Assembly (NCBI GenBank): GCA_050084515.1
Contig: CM114271.1
Span: forward strand, 67,704,001-67,768,000
Reading direction: 5' to 3'
DNA length: 64,000 nt
Source: Blasia pusilla
Lineage: Eukaryota; Marchantiophyta; Marchantiopsida; Blasiales
In this document: positions 44,651 to 55,156 of the stretch, piece after piece
How the letters are laid out: each line of letters opens with the position of its first letter
Numbering within the stretch: the first letter of the stretch is position 1
The notes under the pieces: model-generated
Databases searched by the model: none
Seen by the model: the letters and a program-made list of their open reading frames with translations, nothing else
What the model was told of the DNA's origin: nothing
Position numbers and translations under genes: made by a program

Positions 44651-47600
44651 ACGCACCAGCGCCTTAACCCCCAATCCCCTGGTTTACCTATTCCGCCGGG
44701 GCGTAATCAGACATAGCGACTGAAGCACCGCATCATCTTCAGTTGCGCCTAAGTGGCACTCCGCCGGTGCGGGATTAAACTCGTATCTATGAAGTTCTCA
44801 GCGTGACTCGGTGGGCTCCCTCCATGCATCTTCCTGACATTGTGAGCGTCTTCCGATCCATGCCAGATTATAACCAGCAAGGAATCCATTTCGGTCGATC
44901 GAAGCCCTTGTGTTTGTCAGTACGATTATTATCTGAAGGCGGTAGCTCGCTATTTCTCAGTGCATTAGGAAGGCCCGGATGCAAGGCCTAATATAACATC
45001 CAAGTTCCACAGAATGACGACAATGTGGCGCAGGCAAGTGCTGCTTAACCTTGACGCAGGGAAGACGACTGGACGCTCGACCAAGACGCTCTACAATCGT
45101 CAAGTACTCGGATGGTTGGTGCGCTTACGCCTTTTGCTAACGTCTGCTTGTTTTGAATGGAAAAAAACTAGCTCGGCTCATTTCACCAGCCTAGAAAACA
45201 CTGGATTTTCTCAGTCTTGGTGCCGCTGCTGCAATTACGTAGTCTCTGAGCGATTCTTTGGCCCCAGGAAGGAAAATGCAATTAGATGCAGAGTTCCTTC
45301 CTTATCAAGTGTCGTGAGCTTTACAATCACTTAGGTACTCCGATTTTCACCATGATGTAGGTGGAGAAATGCATTTTCCCATTAACGACTTGATTAGCGA
45401 CCTCTTCATGGGGCAGCAGATAATGTGATGCAAGGCAAATTCGAGACGAACCTTTACTTTTCATTCTACAATAAGCTTACCTCAGCATCTGAATGGTCAA
45501 TCTTGAATGAGGACCCTGAGTGGTGAAAGCTCGTGGTTGCGTTCACAGGTGGATATCACTTAGTTCTTGTTAGTCAAAATGTTGTGCAACATCTGTCTGA
45601 AAGGATCTTTCTTTTCAGAGACAGAGATTCAAATGAGGTTCTTAAAGAGTATCGGGGATCACCTCTGATGCCCATTCACAATCGTTTGTTACATATGTGG
45701 GATGCCTCCAATGCTTTTATAAAGGTGAGCTTCTAAACGAATGATGCAAATGCCTCTCCTCATTTTAATTGCTTGTAGGTATTTGAAGGTTAGCCATCCT
45801 TTGTTGAGACTTAGAGGTTATTCCACGAGTTCATCAGTATCAGAATGAATGAAAGCACTCAGATGCTTTGGTAACGATCATCTTGAAATTCGGATCATCA
45901 ATGCAACTCATCTGCTTCTTCCGAGCTAGCCAGCCAAACCTTCTGAACTAGTAGTAACTTGAGACACCATGTGACTTTGGGATTAGAGTAATGTTGGATC
46001 ATGTGGGAGTTAATAAAACTCTTGTAGTGTGCAGACCAGCAGCAGATGAGGGCAAAAGTTCAGAGGTGTGAATACCCTGGCATTGCAACAGCCTCATGAC
46101 AAAACCAAGATAGTGTTTACTTGTCCTCTCACCCTCAACATTCAAAGTAGTCAAGGTCTGCGAATCAAGGGTTTAGGGATGCGAGAGGATGCGAGAGGAT
46201 GCGAAGAGAAACAGCATCTGAATGGCCATTCTTGAATCAAGACCTTCCCCTCGCACTGTGATGATGGCTCTTTACAAATACTGAAGTTTTGTGGCTCCTT
46301 AACAGAGGCTGAAGTGGCACTAAAGGATCTCATGATTTATTCATAAAGGTGCAGAGATATTCACTGAAAGGTGCTGAGGTTTAGGCGCAAATTTTTGCAA
46401 GGAAGGTGCAAGGTTGTCGTTGATATTGTTGCAGGTATTCTATGGCCGAAGGCTATCCGCTTGAGGATGTTAAATACAAGCTCGACTTTGCAAAGCTAGA
46501 TCAGAATGTAGACAAAGAAAAACTTCAAGTCATGGGTATTCAGGGCTTATGGAAGGTGTCTTGGGCAGAATGTGATAAAGAAATGGTAAACCATTTCTTA
46601 AGCACTTTCAACCCCAATACATCTGAGGGGATCATAAGACAAGGGTATACTGGAAATGTGCAAGAGTATTCTCTGTGTGTGTCACCTGAGCTCATAGCAA
46701 AATCATTTGAATTCAGAAATGTGGGGTCCTACTTGTCCATGGAGAGGCAACACACGGATCAAGAAGAGCCAACTCTTTATCGAAAGTATCTTACTAAGAT
46801 AGAGAAAACAAGCCATGGTTATAGGCATTGCTTTGTTGTGCCACAATCTTTTAGGCTCATTTTGACCTAGTTGAACCGTTGCTTTCACATGAAAGTGAAT
46901 CCCGAGTGTGTTCCAGCAAGCATGCTATCCATGGCATGCCGGGCTTGGGAAGGGAAACAAGTGGATTGGGCCACATATGTCTATTGCAAGCTGATGCTTG
47001 ACATCAAGGGGGTATGGCGACCTAGAGCGAAGAAGGAAAAACAGAGAGAAAGTGGAGTGGGGGTGTTGTTGACCATCTTGTTCAACCACGGGGATGAAAC
47101 GCCTGAGGTGGTAACCGTTTCAATTGCAAAGCTCATCGCCTTCCCTGATGGAACATGACCGGACAGCCGATTGGGGCAAGGTGATGGTAATATTGCATAG
47201 CAAGATCCGCATGAATTGCAACTGAAAGCTACAGGCCGGGCAGTTACTAGGGCTAAAGGAAAATGCGCATGCGACTCAGCTAGGGCTTCTAATGATCATG
47301 AAGAGACGTCACGACCTCTGTTCATAAAACTGAAAATTCCAGAGAGGAAAAGAAATGTGAATGTTGATGTCCATCCTGAGAGGTTTCCAGATTCTGAGGA
47401 TAATTCTGACTTTGTGTCTCCCCCGCACAAAGCAAGGAGGGAAAAAAATGCGCATAAGGAAGATGGAATGAACGACACCCTGCGCCAAGAATCTAATTCC
47501 AGCAAAGTAAGTTTTTTCTTTATTTCGACCTTTCCTATAAGAGCTACTTCGTTCTTACAGCTTTGACTAATGTCATCTCCTTCCACAGCCTTCAAAACGT

Positions 47601-48669
47601 CAAAGCTCAAGTTTAGTGCGCGAGGGCATCCAGAGTGGGGCTGCATCAGAGGAGCAGATGTTATTATCCACATCCTTCTTTCTATTGTATAATTCTTTCA
47701 TTGCGGCTATTTCTTCTTGGTTATTTACAATTGCGGATGATTTTTTATTTATCATGGCTACTTTCACTTCATGGTGAATATTTAGAGTTTTGTGATTTTC
47801 AATTTCTTGCAGTTACTTTCCTCTCCTGTTGGTTGTTTATAGTTGCGGATATTTACACTTGGTTGTGGTTATTCTTGGCTTAAGGCGGCACTTTACATGT
47901 TCTTGCCGCTAAATTCAGATTTGTTTTTGTGGATGGTTTGGTTAGGGGGAAGGGCCAACTACAAGGCCTCGATGACCTAAGTTGACAATAAGCAGGTTGG
48001 GCATCACCAACACGGTGCCAAAGGTGGAGTTCCCGCTTCTTGAAGGGGAGAAGGCGTATGATAAGCAGATTGCTAGAAAGGTGAAGGAGGAAATCACCCC
48101 TACAGATGGTGGTGGTGCTCGTGATTCTAGACGAGTACTTCAAACCAATGTAGAGAATGTAGTACAAAGTCAAGATGCTATAGTTGAGGTGCTAGACGAG
48201 TTAAGGCAAGAATTGAAGGAGAAGAGAGCAAGCAGGGAAGAGAGAGAGATAGGAGCAGATGTCAAAAATCTGGATGGCAGTGATTCAGATGGAGGCCTTG
48301 GGAAGGCCCTGAGTTTGGCTATGTCCAGCCCTCATGTTCCAGCTTCACCTACTGGAGATGATGGAGTTCAACATACCAACCAGCAAGACCATACTATTGA
48401 CAATCTGGAGTGGCCATCCCAAGCATTTGCAAGTATTGCAATGTCAGATTGGAATACGCAACAACTTGCAGCATCACGAACTTGGGATCTTCCTACAAGA
48501 TCCCAATGGGGTCTGGGGGGGTGACGCAGAAGCAGCTATAGAGGGAGGCAAGAAAGAAAATGTTTTTAAACCTACAACAGGCCCTCCTGCGGACGCTACA
48601 ACAGAGGCAAGGGGAGAGGAAGGAGTTCCATAGAGGAATGAAAGAGAGGGAGTTTCGGAGCCAACAAAT

Positions 48670-49128
48670 GTGAAAACACTATTAGTGGACCGAGATAGCC
48701 AAACAGCAGAGACGATGCTTGTCAGTAGGGGTTCTCAAACGGCTGATCTGATCATGATTGAAAGGGATGTGCAAACGTTTCATGCTTTGCTCATCACGAG
48801 GGGTTCTCAAACAAATGAGGCACACCTCATCAATAGATTATGCCAAACTGAGATTGTTCTAACACTAGATCAGGGAGTGCAAACATGCGAAGCGAGTGGA
48901 GAACGGCTCATGGTCACCTGGGGCTCACAGTATGAGGTTGTACAAGTGGTCACTCGGCTTTGCCAGACAAACACCATCTATGCTCATGATCAACAAGTGC
49001 AAACGGAATTACATCCCATCGTGCTAGATGGGTATACTCAAACCGAGGGTCGTTACTTCTCATATTATGATGATATTGGTGGTGTCAAACGAAGACCACC
49101 ATTACTAAGTGAAGAGTATTGGTACTAA
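48670..49128 (+). CDS. QT dodecapeptide-repeat segment of the accessory gene
   Basis: An open 152-codon part whose Gln-Thr pairs fall at residues 11, 23, 35, 47, 59 and 71 and again at 99, 111 and 124, with a degenerate Gln-Tyr at 87. The period is almost exactly 12 residues. The two residues before or around the pair read SQT, VQT, CQT or TQT, usually after Arg-Gly, Asp or Leu. Repeated xQT motifs at such spacing are the hallmark of binding platforms for the LC8-type dynein light chain, for example yeast Nup159 and ASCIZ. Resemblance to those is by pattern only. Codons between repeats differ, so the array is not a recent DNA expansion. The Met at 48,670 is only the first in frame; the frame continues upstream. 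Confidence 0.6.
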   Translation: MKTLLVDRDSQTAETMLVSRGSQTADLIMIERDVQTFHALLITRGSQTNEAHLINRLCQTEIVLTLDQGVQTCEASGERLMVTWGSQYEVVQVVTRLCQTNTIYAHDQQVQTELHPIVLDGYTQTEGRYFSYYDDIGGVKRRPPLLSEEYWY

Positions 49129-49429
49129 GGTGAAGGGGTTGAGGAGAATGGTGGTTGTGAATGGCGGTTAATTAACTTGCGATCAAAGGCGAATCGTTCA
49201 ATACCTGGCAATATCATGGACCCATCTTGTCCTGAATATGTGTATGTTCCATCTGAGAAGTTACTAGGCAGGAGAGTTTGAGATATGGGAACGCACATTT
49301 TGAGAAAGTTAGTGGAGAAGATTCACATGAACCATCAACCACTGAGGTGAAGAAATTCATAAAACTCATCCCTAACCTGGAACTATTTACAGTTGAATGT
49401 CACTTGTGCTTACGGCTACTTTCCAAGGA

Positions 49430-49990
49430 GTCCAGATCTTGGCTACTTTGTGTGGTGGCGGCTATTTACAGATTTTTGTGGTGGCGGCTATTTATCGATG
49501 TTACTTCTGATTAGCACCTACTGCATTGTGGCTATATTAAGGAGTCTAGATCTTGGCTAGTTTGCGGCTATTGACACAGAGCATGACCTTGTTTATGGTT
49601 TATGTAGAGTGCTAAGATGGTCGTTGGTTCTCATAGAAGATTGTTAATGTACATGGACTCCTATTTTTGTGGTGGCGGCTATTTACAGATTTCTGTGGTG
49701 GCAGCTATTTATCGATGTTACTTGTGGTTAGCACCTACTGTATTGTGGCTACATTAAGGAGTCCAGATCTTGGCTAGTTTGCGGCTATTGACACACAACA
49801 TGACCTTGTTCTTTTCTGGTATATGTAGAGTGCTAAGCTGGTCGTTGGATACATAGTAGATTGTTAATGTACATAGACTCCTATTTCTGTAGTGGATGCT
49901 ATTTACAGATTTTTGTGGTGGCGGCTATTTATTGATGTTCCTTGTGGTTAGCACCTATTGCATTGTGGTTACACTAAGGTTGAGATAGAG
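49430..49990. repeat. Triple tandem repeat (about 220-230 bp units) in an intron-like region
   Basis: Units beginning GGCGGCTATTTACAGATTT start at about 49,456, 49,675 and 49,906. Each contains GGCGGCTATTTAT, a GTTAGCACCTA block and, except the last, an AGGAGTCCAGATCTTGGC block. The third unit is cut short. The region lies between the QT-array exon and the last coiled-coil exon. Confidence 0.8.
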
Positions 49991-50703
49991 CGTGTTTCGT
50001 CAATAATACATCTTGTTCTTGCGGGTAGGTAGAGCTTTGTTAATGTTTTATAGAGGGCAGCGGAGCATATTTACAACACCAAGGTCTATTTACATGTACA
50101 TCTTTGGATCTTTGAGAGGTAATCTGAGAGTGCTTATGAGGGCCCTTGCGGCTATATACAGTTACCATTGGATTGCCACAGTACTTACAACAATGTGTAA
50201 TCCTCATCTCGGGTGTGGGGTCTCTTGTGCAGGATACCAAGGAAGAAAATGATCTACCAACTTCATTAATACAACAAAATGAAGCAGAGGTTGTTGATGA
50301 GCGGATATTCCAACTCTGCATGGAATATGTAGGTGTGAAATCGGAACATTCCTTGCATCTACATTGCTGGGAGGAAAAAATTGATCGAAAGGAAAGAAGC
50401 TTGGCTAGACTATACAAGTATTTAGATGTTCTTGAAAATAGACACACGACTTTGATATGTGAGAGGGAGGAACTATACTCAAACCTAGGACTATCAGGTT
50501 ATGACTCGGCAGGATTATGGTTGGAGGCATTAGAAAGGGTATCCGGCATGAGAGAGTCTATTTCGAGGAGTTCAGCATTTCACAGTGAACTCTTTAAGGT
50601 GTTAGGAGTCTCAACAGAAGAAGGAGACAAGGAATCCGCCCGAACAAATGCTCTTAAGGAAATAGGGAGATTGAAGAGACTTGCTGAAAGTCCTGCAAGG
50701 TGA

Positions 50704-51021
50704 TAGTACATCATTGTATACAATCTAATGTTTTAATACACCTTTTTGAGAAAGTTATGCCCTCATATGTTTCCGTGTGCATATCATCCCTAAGATTCAT
50801 GGGTGCTACATTTAATGAGCAACATTTGACAAATCTATCCTATTTCTCCTTAGTCGCACTCTATTTCTCTTTAGCCGTAGTTTCTCTATAGCAAATATCA
50901 CAATGACGGTTGTCCTAGCCGCATGAGCCTATACAGCAAAAAATATGATAGGAGATTTTATTATTAAAGCTAGTACATAACACACATCACGAAACTCTTC
51001 TCAGTGAGATGCAATATTTGG
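50704..51021. other. Shared 3' region between convergent MULE genes
   Basis: 318 bp between the stop of the coiled-coil gene and the stop of the RPA-like ORF. AT-rich; it probably holds both polyadenylation regions. No other feature. Confidence 0.4.
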
Positions 51022-51939
51022 TTAGTGACGAAGGGCTTCCTTCAAGATAACTATCAAGCTACTATTAACCGCATGTGATGAGGCGAGCCCATTGCGAACT
51101 TCTTCGAGCTGCGTATGAAAGAGATGGACCTTTGCCACTATGTCCTCAATTTTCATTTGCACGCCTTCAGCCTGATGTAGGACAGACTTGAGAATAACAT
51201 GCAAGTCATCTTGCGAACTTTCACTAAGATTATGTCCTCTTAGACAGCTAGTCACAACTTTGACAGATGGTAATGGAATGCTATCACCCGTCTGATGATC
51301 ACGGCTAACATTAACCACAAGTGGGAGGTACTTCCTGGGCAGGAGGAGGTTCCGGGTGGCTGTATGAAGAATACTCTCACAAGCTCCTGGCCTATGCTCC
51401 ACAAGAAACATCCAAAGACCAGTGGATTGTGCTTGAACATGAAGAACTTGCTTGTCGATACTCATCTTGTCAAATTCAACAGCAGACATTCCCATCAAGG
51501 CATCACCACCTTGCCAAACGATGAATTTGTGAAGGTTCTGTAGTTGGTACTCATCAGCATCCTGATCAATTAAACGCACAGAAAACATCCACTTTTTCAC
51601 TGATCCGTGTTCGCCACATACATGATCAATACCTCTTCGTATGTTTCCACGTGGCTCAACTGTTCTATTGCAATTTCCCATGAACCTTTTCCCTCTAAAT
51701 GCACATGCAGGATATGTATAGCGTCTTGCATCATTCGAAATGACTTGCACAACCCTACCATTCACCCAAGTGGGAGGGAACCCCATCTCCGATGACCTGT
51801 CATTGTCCAAAGTACTCAACTTGGACACGGGCAAGTCTCCACGCCGAGGAAACATTGCAGCGATTTCTAATCTGAATACTTGGCACCCAAATAGCCACTC
51901 TGTATTTAGCCGCAGCTCTCGATTCAAGCTCTGAAACAC
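51022..51939 (-). CDS. RPA70 DBD-C-like protein, MULE cargo or accessory gene
   Basis: A 305-codon intronless ORF, the longest uninterrupted one in the MULE. Residues about 74-185 resemble the C-terminal OB-fold of replication protein A large subunit. A zinc-ribbon-like set Cys79, Cys90 (CNRTV), Cys108 and His111 is followed by KKWMFSVRLIDQDADEY, IVWQGGDALMGMSAVEF and a LHVQAQ-type strand, the same order as in RPA70 DBD-C. The last 70 residues are helix-prone (KIEDIVAKVHLFHTQLEEVRN). RPA binds single-stranded DNA. RPA-like genes are well known in plant Helitrons but not typical of MULEs. It is transcribed toward the other genes from the right inverted repeat. The first Met follows an upstream region without in-frame evidence for more exons. 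Confidence 0.5.
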   Translation of the reverse strand: MFQSLNRELRLNTEWLFGCQVFRLEIAAMFPRRGDLPVSKLSTLDNDRSSEMGFPPTWVNGRVVQVISNDARRYTYPACAFRGKRFMGNCNRTVEPRGNIRRGIDHVCGEHGSVKKWMFSVRLIDQDADEYQLQNLHKFIVWQGGDALMGMSAVEFDKMSIDKQVLHVQAQSTGLWMFLVEHRPGACESILHTATRNLLLPRKYLPLVVNVSRDHQTGDSIPLPSVKVVTSCLRGHNLSESSQDDLHVILKSVLHQAEGVQMKIEDIVAKVHLFHTQLEEVRNGLASSHAVNSSLIVILKEALRH

Positions 51940-52203
51940 CCTACATGCGTCGTCGCCCTAAACTCTTTTCCACATGATCACCTACGTCTCCTACAGACCC
52001 CTCGAACAGACCCCTCGATTAGGAATGATACTACTCTCAAACTAAATTATATTTACGTATTTAGACGCAGGTTTCTCTTGCGGCTAAATAACTGCCTTTC
52101 CCGCCATTTGCTATTGGGTGTCAGGCCTCCTACTACCTACTGCGACCACGCGCTATGAGAACAACACCGATTCTGCCAGTGCCGACACAAATCCTCAACT
52201 TCT

Positions 52204-52297
52204 GGAGACCGTAAAAGGGCCTCTTAAGTGAAAATAGTTAGATTGGGGCTGCCCTGGACACAAAAGATCGATTGGGGGCCGCTTAAGCGAATACCTC
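52204..52297 (-). repeat. MULE right terminal inverted repeat
   Basis: Complementary to 39,160-39,255 with mismatches; its outer 19 bp differ from the left end at one position. It lies upstream of the RPA-like ORF and is a likely promoter for it. The leader between (51,940-52,203) includes one GCGGCTAAATA motif. Confidence 0.75.
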
Positions 52298-52307
52298 AGT
52301 GAAACCA
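52298..52307. repeat. MULE target-site duplication, right
   Basis: AGTGAAACCA, identical to 39,150-39,159. Confidence 0.85.
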
Positions 52308-52472
52308 TGGACAAGAATTGACTCATTCCATGGTGGGGAAAATTTTCAAAGATGTTGTTTTGAAGATTTCCAAGTCCGATGTAATATTTAGTAAAGAAAG
52401 AAAAAATCAACGAGAAAAAGGATTTTCTCCCCTCCTAGACGGAAGCAAAATTCTCCACTAGAGACCAATGTC

Positions 52473-52694
52473 CGGGGAGAACCGGGGTTACGTGTTGAGC
52501 TGGCCGGAAGAATTTGAAAATTTCCGATTCAGGTTGTCACTTACCGGCCAAAAACCGAGGGTTCAGGGAGGGTGTCCTTTGTATTAATATCTGTTTAGCC
52601 GGCTGGAATGAGGAAAACTTCGAAAATTTCCGGTCGGGTTTGTAGAGACCGGAAATGTACCGGTTGTCACGAAAAAACTCCCCGGACCCTGCTA
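52473..52694 (+). mobile_element. hAT-like MITE copy B
   Basis: Terminal inverted repeats: left CAATGTCCGGGGAG, right complement CAGGGTCCGGGGAG. It is flanked by an 8-bp direct repeat CTAGAGAC on both sides. Eight-bp duplications and CAGGG-type ends are typical of hAT elements. No coding capacity. It is a diverged relative of copy A at the other side of the MULE. Confidence 0.7.
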
Positions 52695-52702
52695 GAGACG
52701 AC

Positions 52703-54480
52703 GAATTTTCCCTCTTATAAATGCCAACAAAAAACTAATCGAAGCTTCTCAAAATCGCACTCGGACTATTCGAATTTATTTATTATATTATAATTTGACT
52801 TAATTCCGGAGAAGGAGACCGACAGCTGAAACGTAACGGTCCACACGAGAGAGATGCTCCGGGAGTCCGGGACTTTCTAGTCAATGGAGTGCAGAAGGTC
52901 AATGCGGGAAGGGACGGTCGTAGGCTACTTTCGTAGGGTCTCTGGTCCTCCGGTACTCCTCCCTCCGTCCGCTGACGGAGAGTGTCCGCTTACTTAGCTG
53001 GGGGCCAAACGTGGCGCTTTTCTCACTCCTTTTCCTTCGTCTCCGCATGCGGGCGTCGCAGCTTCGCCGGTCAATCGTCACGCTCGTCACGCAGCTAGCT
53101 AGTTAAGTAGGTCGCTGGCTAGTAACCTAACCCTATGGAGTAACGCTCGCTACCCGGGCCGGGGTCTCGACATACGGATAAGGATAGGTAATTGTTATTA
53201 ATTTAATTAATTATAATATCATGCAAGGAAATTTACACGCATTTGTGAGAAATAGATACATTTGATTAGAAGAGAAAAAAATTTAAGAGGAAATTTTTAA
53301 AAAATACAGCAAGAGAGAAAGATTTTTTTGCAAAGAGTTTCAGATTAGCTTTTCTTCATTGTGTAGACTTTGGATTGAATGAGAGCACATAATTATAAAT
53401 AAAATATGTTCATGAGGATAATTTTTAGAGGAGATTGAGTAAATCATGGAAATACTATTTCACATCATTTTTTAATAGGGAGAGCAATTGACTCCCAGCA
53501 CTATTTGATTTTGGCTGGGGTGAGGTATTGTTAATCCCTCTTAATTCCATTTTTACTTAATGGAATTGAAACCAAGATTAAGAGCATTTGCGTAATGGGG
53601 ACTTTAAAATGCACAATATGAAAATTTGATTGGGATCTATAGAACCTAGGATCTCTAAATTCTATAGAAGTTTAATTTCACCTTTCCCGATGGGGCAGAT
53701 CCAATGAAATTGAGAATTTTTTATTTATTTTGAAGTTGCCCACCTAAATTTTTATTTTTGTTGCTTCTGCGTAAAATGCATCTGATAAACATAATGAAAA
53801 TATCAGATTAGAAGTTCTAGGTTATAAAACGGATCCCATAGAAAAACTCCCCTAACCCAGATCATCTATACTATTATTGACTTCTTTATTTGCAAACACC
53901 CATTTGCTTGACATGTGGTAATTAGGTCATAAAAAAATGTTTTTCATACTATGTGCAACAAGAAAAAAAAATTTGAATATTTTTGTGGCATGGTTAGTCC
54001 CCCACAACCGTGCATGGCACGTGTTGTACAATAGCACCTCATATTGGATCCTACTTTTTGTAGTGGGTTGGAGACTATGTAAACTCGATACAATTGTGGC
54101 ATAAAATGATTTTGGTCACAATAATTGTTATTGTGTGAGGAAAAATGATTACTTGGTCATTTAATTGGATAATTTATTACTATCCAATTACCACTTCACA
54201 TACTTGTGGCCTAGAGCTAAACCTTCTTGGGGAGCTCAAAAGTTTAGTTCAATGGGGATTTCAAAATTTTAGACTTACTTTTGTAGAATTCTGGAATTAT
54301 GTCCAATTACATTTCTTTTTTAATCGTGAAAAGGGATGAGAAGGCACCATTTGAGCAAGAATTTTGAGATAAATGTCACAAATTAATTATTTAAAAAATT
54401 CCTCCACATGGAGAAAAAGGAAAAAAAAGTGCATAAACGTCAGGAATAAAACTCCTACGTTCAGAAAATATCACCATTTC
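52703..54480. other. Intergenic sequence
   Basis: GC-rich to about 53,170, then AT-rich. 53,844-53,990 starts TCTATACTATTATTGAC, a Helitron-like 5' end, and resembles 18,230-18,330. No gene recognised. Confidence 0.35.
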
Positions 54481-54499
54481 CCTGGAAACCCAACCAACG

Positions 54500-55156
54500 G
54501 TGGTTGGTTCGACACATTACGAGTGTTGTCGGAGTCTGGATCCAGTTGGTGTGGATTTGGCACAGTGTCCAGTTGGGGGTGAGAGAATAGCCACTCAAGA
54601 TGCAGTGCGGGATATTATGTTCTCTATTGCTCGGGAAAGTGGACTCCATGTACAGAGAGAGAAGCACTACTCCATGCGGTATTCCCTTATCCGTACTGAT
54701 CTCTACATGACGAGGGAGTCTGAGGTGGTGGTAGGGGATGTTTTTGTAACGGATCCTACGCGTGAGGCGGTGCGAGCCCAAGTGGTGGCACAAGGGAGAT
54801 TGCTACAAGGAGTGGCGGTGTCGTTCAAGAAGACCCACATTTATAGTCGACTTCATGACGGACATCGATTTATCCCCCTAGCCATTGAGATGTGTGGGGC
54901 TATGGGAGAGAGGTTTGACTTGTTCCTTACGGATTGCGCCCATCATCTCCAGTCGAAAAATGGGTTGTCCTCAACCACTACGATACTTTATTGTAGGCAA
55001 AGGGTCTCCATAGCTTTGCAACGTGCCCAGCAAAATGGGCTTTTGCGGCAGGCTCAGGCGGTTGGAGACGCCAATGTTAGAGGCCCACTTAATAATAATC
55101 ATAGTTCTTTTGGTGTTACTGATACTGTCTCTGCTGTTGGTGATTTTGGTCGTTAG
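54500..55156 (+). pseudogene. LINE (non-LTR retrotransposon) C-terminal fragment A
   Basis: A 218-codon open segment with the features found after the reverse transcriptase in many plant LINE proteins. It has a Cys-rich start (THYECCRSLDPVGVD ... CPVGGERI), DAVRDIMFSIARESGL, VVVGDVFVTDPTR, HRFIPLAIEMCGAMGERFD, and the terminal YCRQRVSIALQRAQ. No endonuclease or reverse transcriptase domain is found upstream, so it is a 5'-truncated copy, the usual fate of LINE insertions. The stop at 55,156 is followed by GC-rich 3' sequence. It would normally be part of the replication protein; no function remains. Confidence 0.65.

Larger units (their letters stand above)
44800..50703 (+). pseudogene. MULE accessory gene: coiled-coil protein with QT-repeat array (multi-exon)
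   Basis: Exon limits are tentative. Coding-like sequence starts at about 44.8-45.0 kb. An exon ending ASNAFIK at 45,723 is followed by GTGAGC...GCAG (45,724-46,434). The next exon (46,435-47,506) contains WKVSWAECDKEMVNHFLS and CFHMKVNPECVPASML, faintly like the plant transposon-associated Transposase_32 family, then a Lys/Asp-rich linker and a GTAAGT donor. A short exon lies near 47,589-47,655. A coiled-coil exon starts at about 47,982. At a seven-G run near 48,513 the frame shifts, and the new frame leads into the QT array (48,697-49,050). The final exon (50,233-50,703, after GTGCAG) is again coiled coil. In-frame TAG and TGA codons occur at 46,868, 47,156, 47,201 and 48,631. Function unknown; the layout suggests a structural or adaptor protein. 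Confidence 0.5.
39160..52297 (+). mobile_element. Large Mutator-like element (13.1 kb) with multiple genes
   Basis: Imperfect terminal inverted repeats: left end 39,160 GAGGTATTAGCTTAAGCGG, right end complement GAGGTATTCGCTTAAGCGG at 52,297, and further similarity inward for about 95 bp. The target duplication AGTGAAACCA is perfect. It carries a transposase pseudogene (plus), a multi-exon gene with coiled coils and QT repeats (plus) and a convergent RPA-like ORF (minus). Inward-pointing outer genes match the layout of maize MuDR. The short word GCGGCTA(A/T)T recurs throughout. The intact duplication suggests fairly recent insertion, yet the coding regions carry several stops. Confidence 0.85.
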
